Assembly: GCA_905147135.1 (NCBI GenBank)
Contig: LR990045.1
Coordinates: forward strand, 12,128,173-12,192,172
DNA length: 64,000 nt
From: Blastobasis lacticolella
Taxonomy: Eukaryota; Arthropoda; Insecta; Lepidoptera; Blastobasidae
Reading direction: 5' to 3'
The notes below the pieces were generated by a model, which was not told the DNA's origin, searched no databases, and saw only the letters and a list, made by a program, of their open reading frames with translations. Both the position numbers and the translations under genes were made by a program. Positions 22,371 to 33,500 of this stretch are shown here, piece after piece (positions within the stretch are counted from its first letter, which is position 1; each line of letters starts with the position of its first letter).

Positions 22371-22732
22371 AACCATCTTGGCGTTAATGTCTCGGTTGTG
22401 ATCTCGAGCACGTGGGCCCGGGGTCCGCCTTGACCATAACTTTTGATCCAGGATTTGGCGATGAGGTAATTACAGTGGGGCGACTGCCATCTGATCTCCG
22501 CGACAAAGCTACCAGGGGAACCTGACCAGATTGGATCATGGTTACAAATTCAGTTGCCTGAATTTGCAGGTTTCATTACGATGTTTTCCCTCACCGTAAG
22601 AGCATCGGTTAGAATTCAACTAATTTACGTAACTCAGACAAGAGTCATTGGTATATGGCCGTAGCGGGATTCGAACCCGGTACCTCTCGCTTACGAGTCG
22701 AATACTGAATCGCTCTGCCACCGAATCTTCAT
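22371..22732 (-). mobile_element. tRNA-derived SINE, full-length copy
   Basis: The inverse carries the pol III head (cgagaggtaccgggttcgaa over 22670-22690) and ends gacattaacgccaagatggt. Flanking GAGTAACCATTmAATAAA (22353-22370 and 22733-22750) is an 18-bp target duplication with one mismatch. It has no coding sequence. Confidence 0.75.
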
Positions 22733-23145
22733 GAGTAACCATTCAATAAATGTATGCAAATACCCGTACTCCACCGAACTGCCTCCCTTTGTAACCTATC
22801 CGATGCTATTACCGCGGACTTGCTAAGGTCGCTGAGACGTGTAATGAGATACGTCATACCTTTACGGCACCTGTGGTTGCCGTTTGGATTCTTTCCAACA
22901 CCTGGGCCCGCAGAGGTTTAGCAAAACGTGCTCAAGGAAAAATAGATGGCTCTTTTTATTGAGGGAGCTTTATACCTCTAAAATGTCGTGGGTTTTTGTT
23001 TTCGATGTGACTTCTTAACACTATATTAAAATAAAATATAGTCGCCATATTGAATTTTGATCAATATCATGACACTTCAGTGACACTCATAAGATTAGGA
23101 CAAATCGATAGACGTAAGATCCATCAAAATCGGCAGACGCGTTTG

Positions 23146-23200
23146 GAAAATGAAAAAGTATTTATTGAATTAGGATTACGTTAATTAATCTCTTTTCAAA
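23146..23200 (+). repeat. 39-bp sequence shared exactly with 53140-53178
   Basis: From 23158 to 23196 the sequence is identical to 53140-53178 (begins GTATTTATTGAATTAGGATT and ends ATCTCTTTT). Both are preceded at slightly different spacing by GAAAATGAAA. The sequences beyond do not match. It is probably the end of an unnamed element. Confidence 0.6.
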
Positions 23201-24940
23201 AGTAAAAAATCTAACGGAAAACAAAGGGGTTTGGTCTCTAGATTGCCACAAAGGAACAACATACATAAAGCCTGACCTGTCAATGGTGGTACTAGTTCTG
23301 CGTTTTAAGTAGCAACACCGGAAAGATTTAGTATACTGTGTCAGAATTCGAATGTCGCCAACAGTGGGACATGGATAAGAAGGAACGTGACGGAAAAAAG
23401 AAACTAACATGTCCCGATTGTGAAATTAGAATAATAACGTTTCGGAAAAAAACCTAGCACCCTCCTTCATGGAATTATGATTTATGTCAAATAAGTCAAT
23501 AGACATTTTCACCAAACTTTGACAGTATAAACCGACTTATTTTAAATGGTGTACAATAACGAAGCCAGCTTATTAAGGTTATAGACTACTCAATAGCGTC
23601 ATATTTCCTCTATATCGTTTATTATTGCCAGTAAAATAAATTGAGTATGCTTATTTTTCCGCAATCTGTCAAAGAAACCTGAAGTCGTGGTACCCCTATA
23701 TACAATGTGTGGCCTGGAACCGTGGCGAATATTGAAATTAGAGTTCTCGAGATTTCTGATAATATTCTAGTTAACCAAAACCCATGCAGTACATGCATTA
23801 CACACAATAAGAATTCAAACTTACGATTCATAAATCAGTGGTTATTGCAAAACAATATTATCGCTAACATTGTCAATGTCGTGGTACAGGGCATGAGAAA
23901 ATATCAGCCGACACAATCCATTGAATGTCAACGAGAAGTTCCGAGTAGCTCCGAATAAGTACGATGCAGAAAGAACTAGATCGGGTTGAGTGGAACTATT
24001 GTTATGTTTTCATTACATTGAATTTACGATTAAGTTTGTTAGAAAAACACAAAAAGGTAAGTTTTGATTTTATTTAGTTGGGACCATGATGATTTAATTA
24101 CTGGTGACCTATAGAGCCTCCGTTTTTTATATTTGCCGCGGTTCTAGGCCACACACTGTATACATAGGCTGATAAACCCATTACCTCCTTATGCGTCGCG
24201 CAGTCTGCTGCGTTTGCTGTATTCTATCTGAAGGATCTTGGTATGTTTTGAATTTTTTTTGTTTTAATTTAAAACAAATGGCTTAAGTTTAATGAAGTGT
24301 ATATTTTTGGAATCAGTTCGGAAAGTCCTTTAATTTTATACTCCACTCGGAAGGTTTCAGCGATAAAAATATGCTTTTCGCTTATAAAAAAGAGAAATAT
24401 CTTAAACACTGAGGGTCTAAATGATTGTTTTGGTATCTAATACACGTGTGCCAAAGCTAGCTTGTACATCGGTTTGCAGTTTTTTGGGCGTACCTACACC
24501 TAGGACTATTATTGCAGCGCATAATATCTATGACGTCACTGCTACATTAAGAAACCTACGATTTTTTAATGCGCTCGACTGAAATCGACTAGACCAAAGT
24601 ATTAACTATTCATTCAGTCAGCAAAAAGTTTTAATAGTGCACTGCGAAAATTCATACTAAGGATTTCCTAACTCAAATTAATATAAAGTTAAAGTTATAA
24701 ATATGACGTTCTTCGATGTCTACGATGTTCTACAAGAGGTCACCGTTGCCGATATGTGATCGATATCCCAACTGTTAGGGTCAGTGCTCGCTGGCGCGTC
24801 ACGCGACTTGTTGTTAAGCCATTCTATAATTCAAGACTGAACTAGACTTCGTTCCATAATCAATTTCGTTCTAGACAAATTTTGAGGTCACATTTTATGA
24901 CAGGGCACGCAAGCAAATGTAGTGCTAATGAAATATTCGG
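23200..24940. other. Non-coding stretch, nothing identified
   Basis: The short overlapping frames near 23162-23958 lie on both strands without motif or splice support. No repeat boundary is clear. Confidence 0.35.
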
Positions 24941-24954
24941 GTACACTGCGGTCG

Positions 24955-25990
24955 GCAATGTCGGTATGAACAACTACCGCCTTATTTCTGTACCTCCATA
25001 CTCCGTAAGATTACGGAGCGTGCACTGAACAAAAAACTCTTTGCAGAACACGCATCTTGAAGTTAACGATCTCTTCAGCGATCACCGGTACGGATTTAGC
25101 CGTGGTTGGTCGACATCTTCTGGTGTATGCTACTCATATATGGAATGAGACCATTGAGAAGCATTGCATGGCCCTTACTGTGTCTCTTGATATCTCCAAG
25201 TCGTTTGACAGGGTTTGGCACGCAGCTCTTCTAAGCAAGTTTCTGGCATACGGTATTCTTGCTGGCTTTTGCACCTGGATATCGGATTTTCTGAGTACAC
25301 GATCGATCCATGTAGTTCTCGACGGTTACTCAGGGGTCGATTTTGTCAGCGACTCTTTTCCTGCTGCATATTAACGATCTGCTTGTACCCGGTACTTTTA
25401 GGTACGTAGACGAGAGAACAGTAACGGATAGATATTTGTCAGAGGCAAAAACCAGAAGGGACGACTTTCAGTCTTGCCATGGCTAGGCGTTTGAACGTAG
25501 CTCTCAAGGTAGTCTTTGCCTGGGGCGAAGCCAATCTAGTGGCGTTCAACGTTACCAAAACCCAGGCGTGTTTTCCGCCAAACGGATTCCATCTAGCTTC
25601 GACTTTCCGCAATGTACCAGTGGAAGTTGCCTACAGACCTACAGATTCTTTTTGTTGAACGATCAACCAATCTCACAGTTTGGACTGTACATCAAATCCA
25701 AAGCAAAGACTGCAACCAAAAAACGTAAGGCAATACTTCACTTCAAGGCAGTAGCTTCAGCTATATCAAGCACAAGTCCGATCCTGCATGGAGTACTTCT
25801 GCCACCTCTGGGATGGGATGGGATTTGGTGGATAACCGTGCAAAGAAGAAAATTTGGATCCGCTAGCGTCGGCGTGGGGTTGCGCGTCTGACGGTCTTCT
25901 ACTGGCGTTTTCTAACTCTAGTCTTCTGAATGATAAGAAATGATGAAACTGAGTCAAGTAATTTGGTGTTGTATTGTTCTGGTTCAAAAT
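24955..25990 (+). pseudogene. Jockey-type LINE reverse transcriptase, degraded
   Basis: Broken frames keep RT landmarks in order. Near 24965 the frame reads MNNYRLISVP (the NYRPIS-type motif); near 25065, EVNDLFSDHRYGFS. At 25168-25374 it reads ALTVSLDISKSFDRVWHAAL (catalytic Asp block) and LAYGILAGFCTWISDFLSTRSI. After a frameshift come LHINDLLVPGT and YVDE where active copies have YADD, then LYQAQVRSCMEYFCHLW near 25760. Stops and frameshifts show it is dead. It matches jockey-clade non-LTR elements of moths as I remember them. Confidence 0.7.
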
Positions 25991-26490
25991 GGCCGATCAG
26001 TATCGGCCCTTACCCACTTTTACCGAGGGCGGGACAAGTTACATTGCCATTAAGTGGACATGACAGCTGTGTGATAATGCAGGGTTGTAATAAGTTAGAT
26101 AATATATTTGTTCGCTGCATTAGTAGAATTTGGAATTTAGAACTTAATTTCAATAGCACCCGGTTTTCATCCGTGTCTCCAAGCTTTAAACTTCAATCCC
26201 TGCGTGAATGCTCTAGGGGGTCCATGGACACTTACTATTTATTACCTGTTCACACACGATAATCCCGACCTTTTTCGCGAAGCAACTTAACGTATTTTCG
26301 AGCTCTTTATATCTTTAGGGACTGAAGAAACTGTCAGGTTTTTATATTGCATTGTCTTCGTCTACATTACAAACAGCGTATATTCCAATTTACAAGTTTC
26401 CGGTTAGGTACAAGTTTTAACGGTTTGATCAATTTTTGCATAAAATTGTAGGTAGGTGATGGGATTTAGCTTCCGGTTAGTGAAAGTATT
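25990..26490. other. Uncharacterised sequence downstream of the jockey relic
   Basis: A 110-codon frame (25930-26262) has no recognised motif. It may be retroelement 3' sequence. Confidence 0.3.
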
Positions 26491-26720
26491 TTAGAAATCG
26501 TTTCAGTACCCGCCTTAACATACAAACTTGCAAACGTACAGACTTTCCTTTTTATAATCCCACAAATATTTAGTTTAAGTGAGTGTGTGTTTTTTGCATT
26601 TTGACAGTTTAGGGTCTGGAATAAGACCTAAGCTACTTTTTGTCTCTTTCGTCCTTTCAACCCCTAGTCGCGCAATACGTGTAATCCACGCGGGCGGAAT
26701 CGCAGGCAAAAATCTATACA
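26490..26720 (+). repeat. Helitron-like 3' end, decayed
   Basis: The segment closes with cacgcgggcggaatcgcagg followed by caaaaatct, a degenerate form of the cgcgggcaaaagCTAG end seen at 20220-20245. Confidence 0.4.
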
Positions 26721-28680
26721 TATTACATACCTAAGTAGAAGTGTATGTTACAATCTATAGCTAACTGCATTTAGAAGTATGCCTAAATATTAACAGGCTC
26801 CGGGGCAGCCCGCTGGCAGTCGTACTTGTGAATAATAGTGACTCGGCACTCCGTCTGCAGTCTGAAATATGTTTGCACCGTCCGTCGAGTATTCCGAAAC
26901 GAAAATAAAATAATTAATTAAAATAGTCTACCTTTTGTAGTATCCTACACATTGACTTGATCTTTCAAAAAGTTTTTTTCTGGAGACTACAACATGGACT
27001 TCTTCAAGAAAGAGGTGGAAAGTTTTTTACGGGGTCGGTAGCACGTGAGTGATACCCCTGATATTGCAAACGTCCATAGGCTACCTTACTGCTTGCTTGT
27101 TTACCATCTTAGTGGTTTAAAAAACGTTTTACATTTTTACATTTTAGGAACAGAAGGGCCTCTAATTGTGACTTTGAAAATACTCGGCCGGCGAAATACC
27201 TAAAATATTGAAAGTAATATATTACATCGTACAAGAGCGTGCTTGGCTCATAGACGCCAGTGTAATCTGTTGGCTGGCGGCATTGGTGACATCCGCATGT
27301 AGCGGCCGGCCTTGGGCTCTGTGCCACAGAGCACTCGCGACAGTTGTAGATAGATAAACCGCAGTTGACTTAGACCTTAGTATTCATTTATAGGGCAATT
27401 TTATATTACATGATTACACCCTAAAAATTATTACAAACAAGTGGTTTTTCAGTAAAGTTGATGATTGACATATTCACAGAGCGGTAGTGTTTTGCTTTCA
27501 ATATTGAATATTTTATAACAAACATTTTAGGTACATTGTTATGTTGCTATTATACATTGTGATATAATGTACAACTATTTACATAAAAGCCAGGTTCTTT
27601 ATAGAATTGTGTCAAATGCGTCACGCCGTATCGTTTCCATAGTGAACATTTCAGTGACATTATTTACCTATCGTAGGAATCGGTGTTCTAATGTTTGGGC
27701 TGTCGTGTGAAAGTTACGTCACTTCTCGCAAGGGTGACATCTAGGGAAAAATGTTTTTTTATGGCAAACCTGTGCAGTTAGATTAGGAAGCAAATAGCGA
27801 ACATTTTACGATATTTATCTTCGCCTCGGTCCGAATCCGTCCCGTTTAAGTCTCAGCCACTGACACAGATGAGTGCTGATAGACCTTTATCGTATTACCC
27901 CTCAGTGCCAACTGACCCCCAAATCTTTTCTTTCCTTAAATCTCATCTTTTCCCAGTGGCTAAGCAGCACTATAGAAACATTCACTGTGTAGATATATCA
28001 AATTTAGTGAAGTGCACAATTTAGTTGAATAGTTAGAGGCTGGAGCAGATAATATATTACTTATCGTGACAATATATTCTGTGCACCAGCTTCTAACAGT
28101 CGAACCTTTTGCGTAGCATTTCACTGCTCTATGGCGCCTGGCTGGTAAAACGTACAACTCGATACGTACTGCGCTATATCAATCAATATGAGTATACTGG
28201 AACGTCACTGATCAATTAATTGATAACAGAATGGGCGGTTTAATTTGTTTATGGCTTTGGAACGTTTAATTCGGTTATTCTCCATTACATTTGGAATGGA
28301 ACTTGAAAATGATATTACTTTGATGTTGATTTTAGTAGCCCGTGCCATAACTAGACACCTAAAGCCTTATGCTTTAGGTGTCTATATTTGTCAGAGTAGC
28401 AAGTCGCCCTGACATTGCACGAGTGTGCTACTACTTATGTATAGGTATTTCAAAAGCATATAGTGGAAATCACACATACTCAGACACAGACGCACACCCC
28501 GTCGGTCGCGTACGAAACCGCGGTTTCGGAACTTGTACGAAACCAGTTCCGAACACAAGTTTTTACACATTGGTATCTTGCACAGTATTATTTGCTAATC
28601 TCGTACACTGTCTCTGAATATCTATCTCAATATCAAAATTCATTCTCAAACGACGTTAGCTTCAAAACATGGTTTTAAAG
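26721..28680. other. Non-coding stretch, nothing identified
   Basis: No exon with matching splice phases is seen. There is a short inverted phrase at 28357-28382 (cacctaaagccttatgctttaggtg), a 10-bp-arm hairpin with no assigned role. Confidence 0.35.
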
Positions 28681-28689
28681 AAGATTCAA

Positions 28690-28740
28690 AAGCCCCACCC
28701 CGAATGGCAGGCGGGCTGGATATCGCTGTATTGAAAATAC
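28690..28740 (-). repeat. Family B fragment
   Basis: The phrase ggcaggcgggctggatatcg then ctgtattgaaaata matches the internal part of family B, directly before the fuller copy at 28771. Confidence 0.5.
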
Positions 28741-28770
28741 TCAACAGAAACAGCTGCTTACCCTGTACCT

Positions 28771-29002
28771 GATTACAGCCCATAACAATCCACTGCAGGA
28801 CTTCGGAACCCACTCACGAAAGGGGAGGTTATTGCCATAATCTCCACGCTTGACAGGCGGTTTGGAGTTCGCAGTGTTGAAAATATAACAATGGAAAACG
28901 CCGCTAGATCTTTTGCCTCGAAAACATTAGTCGCCTTGTACGACACCCACGTGTGTAAGGGGTTGGTGCTATTCTACTCTGCCATAATCACACGGCCAAT
29001 TT
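28771..29002 (-). mobile_element. Short retroposon family B, copy 3
   Basis: Inverse of the 15891-16144 element with an internal deletion. The flanking CCCTGTACCT duplication at 28761-28770 and 29003-29012 is perfect. Confidence 0.75.
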
Positions 29003-29636
29003 CCCTGTACCTATATTGTCCTACATCTCATCTTTCTTTTCTACGGTGGTCCTACGAGTAGCTGGTGAAATTAGCCTCTATTAATATTATTCGAATTCTT
29101 CTTTACCTGTAAGTCGAAGAGGTTGGTGTCAAGCCGAATACCACAAAATCTCTACCTAGTGCTTTACGGAATGAACAAACGTACCTAGAACATATTATTT
29201 CAATGCAACAAAGCCACAAACAAACGGATTTTGTTTCATTAAGGAGAACTATCTAGAACTTTATACCTACATGGTACTCTAGCTTAGAATTATGTGTTCT
29301 GGGCCAAACAAATCGTAAAATACAGTTAGTCGGGACATTGAATTGCGTTTCCATTTGGTTCCTGTTTCAGTATTACCATATAGATTACTTACTATATAGG
29401 ACAAAATACTACAGCTGAAAATTGTAACAGTTCGTGGAATACTTGAAATTACGTACAGTAAAGTTAGTTTCGTGTAATATACAGATGTTCATACTCGTAC
29501 TGAAATGTGTTTCACATATTAGGAACTAGTTCCAACAAGAGGACTTAGAGCCCTAGATACGCAAAGGTCGCTACTTTTCGGAATTGTAAGAGTTTGACAT
29601 TTCGGCGCTTGATATAATTTATTGCATAGAAATTCA

Positions 29637-29859
29637 TCTATACATAGTATAATACAAAATCGCTTGCGTCTGTCCTTCTGTATCTGTGTAAGTATCTATG
29701 TACGTTTATATCTTTTAATGCAGTTTTTTATAAAAGATAGTGATTTAACGTTTTTTTTACAAAAGAAGGTTTATAAGTTAGAAAAAGTGAAGGTAGGCTT
29801 AAAGTAGGTGTATGTAGGGGTATAACACCATGCGAACGATTTCGTGCCGAGTTCACTAG
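29637..29859 (+). mobile_element. Short Helitron-like element, copy 3
   Basis: It begins TC|TATACATAGTATAATACAA after A and ends GTTCACTAG before T. Internal order is as in the copy at 20378-20583. The 61-codon frame inside is accidental. Confidence 0.7.
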
Positions 29860-30094
29860 TTGTTTTTAATATGTAGTGATATATAACAGAACTAAACATT
29901 TTGAAATTATCGCGACGGCTAAAATCATCGTAATTGCAAGCTTTGAATGCAAAAACCGTATCGAAATCGGTTTAGTAGTTACTGAGAACGTCACAAATTA
30001 CGACTTATAGGCTACTGCAGCGCCGTCTGGTGGTCTACTGACTTAAACATGTCTAATCTAATGCTACTACTAACTTGCTACTGCTACTGCTATT

Positions 30095-30275
30095 TAGGCG
30101 ACTGAATGTGTAACCATGATCTAAACTGGTCAGGTCCCCCTGATAACAGGGTCACAAAAGCAGGACCGTAGTCGCTTACCTGATCTGTTAAATCCTGGAT
30201 CATGGTCAAAGCGGACCCCGTAATTCCCGTGCGATTGCATATCCGTGATATTAACGCTAAGACGATTATTATAGT
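30095..30275 (+). repeat. tRNA-derived SINE, 5'-truncated
   Basis: It corresponds to the 3' half of the SINE at 49058-49423 (gcgactgaatgtgtaaccat, aaatcctggatcatggtcaa, gatattaacgctaagacg). The pol III head is missing. Confidence 0.6.
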
Positions 30276-30431
30276 GACAACACTGCGAGTAAAAACATTT
30301 TTAAATGTTAGAATTACTCGCTACGCCCGTGATTCAGTTCTAGACTACTTTACGAGATCGCTAAAAGTCAGCATTAACAGCAAAAAATATTTTTGCTCTT
30401 TTACATAACAAATATCTATTGTCCCCAACAG

Positions 30432-30515
30432 ATGCCGCCACCAACGGCACGGAGTCGCCGGGTGCCGGTGCGGAGGCGCGCACGCAGTCACCGCTGCCGT
30501 CGCGCATCTCCGCCG
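30432..30515 (+). CDS. Membrane protein gene 1, first visible exon
   Basis: Acceptor ctattgtccccaacag, donor CGCCG|GTGAGA. It needs one base from upstream and leaves one. It encodes AATNGTESPGAGAEARTQSP then LPSRISA, a low-complexity extracellular-type linker. The ATG at 30432 opens another frame (MPPPTARS), but that frame meets a stop at the first codon of exon 3, so it is not used as the start. Confidence 0.7.
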
Positions 30516-33500
30516 GTGAGAGTGGTAAACCTTACTTCAGTCCTACTTGGAACTTTTAATGGGAAATACGTGGTAAAACCTTAAACCTGCATGCCTATCA
30601 CAAGTATTCTCTTGCGCGAGATAAGGGAAAAATGACGCTACATCGCATTTCATCTTAGTGTTGAGAGAGGGAATTAAAGGTTTTCTCGCGATGTGAGCTA
30701 TGTCGCGGGCACACATGTGCCCTGCTGATTGATTGCAGTCCATATTCCGAGTGATTGCTCGCACTGATGGTCCAGTTTTCTATGTAACATTTACTTGTGC
30801 GTTACTATAATTAACATAATTATCGTGTGTCGGTTTAAGCACCCCAGTTATTTTTTTATGCTACCTATTTAGTTACAAAAGTGCAGAAAGCTATCTACAA
30901 TTCAAACATTTTGTATGTAACGTCCTTTTCGAACGAGGCACATGGTCATGCGGTCCACCACCATACAAATAAATAAATAAATAGTCGTGGACAAATTCAC
31001 ACAACGCCATCTAGCCCCAAAGTAAGCTAAGCTTGTGTCATGGGTGCTAGATAACTGATAAACTACTTATATATATTTTTAAATACATACTTATTATACA
31101 TACAACACCCAGACCTGTAACAGAAATTAAAATTCATCATTTCAATTTCTGCCCGGCCGGGAATCTAACACGGGACCTCTTGCATGTTGACCACTGAACC
31201 ACTTAGGTCGTCAAATACGTTAGTTGATTTTCAATTACGGTCCTGTATGTGATAATTTTGTTAGAAGTTTGAATGGGTAGGTATTTTTTTCAGCCGATTT
31301 ACATAAAACCTCAAATTCGTCCAGTCATTTTTCAGTTTTTCGCGAACTGACATACAAAAGGACTTATTATTATAGTGATAGTTTTATACTGCTACAGCTA
31401 GCGCCACTAATCGGCGAGTTTCTACTTACTATTTTGAGTGTCTTTTATTACGTAGTAACGCTATTTGTCAGTAGATGCCGCTAATTTTATAATTGCACAT
31501 CAATCCACGCAGCTTCGCACGGTTTTTCTATTATAATATGCATGTTTTATAGACATAAACCTTCGTCATGAAATACTCTGTCTATCGGCTATGAATAAGA
31601 CAGACTTTTTGTATTCAACCCCCGACAAAAAAAAAGAAGTGTTATAGTTTTATGTGTGTAGTATCTGTAGCTTTCTGTATCTTTCTGTGGCGTGTACGAG
31701 TATCTCCCGAAGGTATGAACCGGTTTAAATGCGGTTTTCTCTATTTGAAAGCCAGTTTTATGGAGATGGTTCTTAGCTCTGTCTCATTAAAATCGATCCA
31801 GTAGTTTAAAAAATATTTGAGTATAATATGTAAACTTGGTCGGGGGTTATGCGACATTTTTTGCCGGTTAATTTCATACTATGTTGTGCCGTTCAAGTAT
31901 AACGGTGACGACAAAAGTAAGTTCACAGTTAAGTTGGTTTGCTTGGTCTAGATCTTGTACTTACGTGTTGTTGTCTCTGGCAGAATGGAGCGGCGCGACA
32001 GGCGGCCCGCCGGCGGAGGTGGTGCTGCGGCTGCATCCGCACCCGACCCCACGCGGCAACGGATCGCTGGAGACCCGTGAGTATAAATACAACCATACAT
32101 AACGTTACACCTTTTTTCAATAGGGGGATAGAGACCACATTGTTCCACTTGATACGGTCCTGACAAATCTCTCTCGCTTCTTCCACATTCATATTTTTTT
32201 TTACTAGCAAGATTTATGCAATCAACGATGCTTAGGTTGGGCCCCTTTTATATGACAGTTGCATAAACTACTATCGTTCTCAACTTTGCTGGAAGTAAAC
32301 TGCAAGTCAGTTCTGTTGTATCTACGCGTCGAGGATATCAAGCGGCGGGAAATTCACTTTACTACTTTCTAAAATATTCAAAATCCAAATACAAAATTCA
32401 AATTTTCCTGTTTATATTTGTGTGTAATTATATTCCCGATAAGCAGAATATTTTTTCTAATTGCTGTAATATGTGTTTGTGAACGTTTTTTCTTGTTTGA
32501 AGCATATAAATAGATAAATTTGAAAGTAGTGAAGAGAATTTCCCTAGTTTCCCTATTATTCCCATAATAGTAGTTTATGCAACTGTCATATAAAAGGGGG
32601 TATTAAAACATGAGTATGATAATAGTTTGACACGAGTGTTTTAATACCTAATTATATGCAGTTGCATACACTACTTTATCTACACTCATATTTTCAAGTT
32701 AAATTACGTACCTATAACTTTCTCAACTTTGCTGCAAGTAAACTGCGAGTCAGTTCTATTGTACCTAAGCGTCGAGGATATCAAGCGGTGTGAAATTCAC
32801 TTCACTATTTTCACACTTATCTATTTATTTGCTTCAAACAAGAAAAAACATTCACAAACACAAATTACAACAATTACAAAAAATATTTCGTTTAGCGGGA
32901 AAATAATTACACACAAATATAAACAGGAGAATTTGAATTTTGAATTTGTCAAAGACATTTAGGTATTCAGCCTACATTTCGCCGTGTCTCGGCGCCCGAT
33001 AAAAATTTTAAAAATAAAAGTGTTGCATAATGATTAAAAAGTTATTTTACGAAACACCTGTAATGAAATTAGTATGGAAAATGAAATCGAAAAGTAATTT
33101 TTTAAAATTTTATAGACTGGCGTGAAAAAATTGTATCCTTAAACAACTGTTTTCGAATATGAAATTGGAACATTATGCTATGAGTGTAGATAAACTACTA
33201 TTTCGATACAGCTGCAATGAAAATAGTATGGAAAATGCTGTATCGAAAAGTAATTTTTTATAATTGTATAGGCTGGCGTGATAAACGACTGTTTATGTCT
33301 TTCAACGACGACTGTTGAATGAATATGTAATTGGAACTTTACGCTATGAGTGTAGATAAACTACTATTATAGTCTTATCTTACTTGTTATGCTACCAATT
33401 AACTGATAGTGATCAGCATAGATAGATAGAGCATGTGATCAGGTGGTAAAGTAATTTGGTCGTAAAGCCGTCTCTAACCCGACCTCTGTCGGACGTTGGT

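Noticed and set aside
30432..30515. Frame MPPPTARSRRVPVRRRARSH as an Arg-rich N-terminus
   Set aside because: Spliced to the next exons it meets a stop at the first codon of the transmembrane exon.
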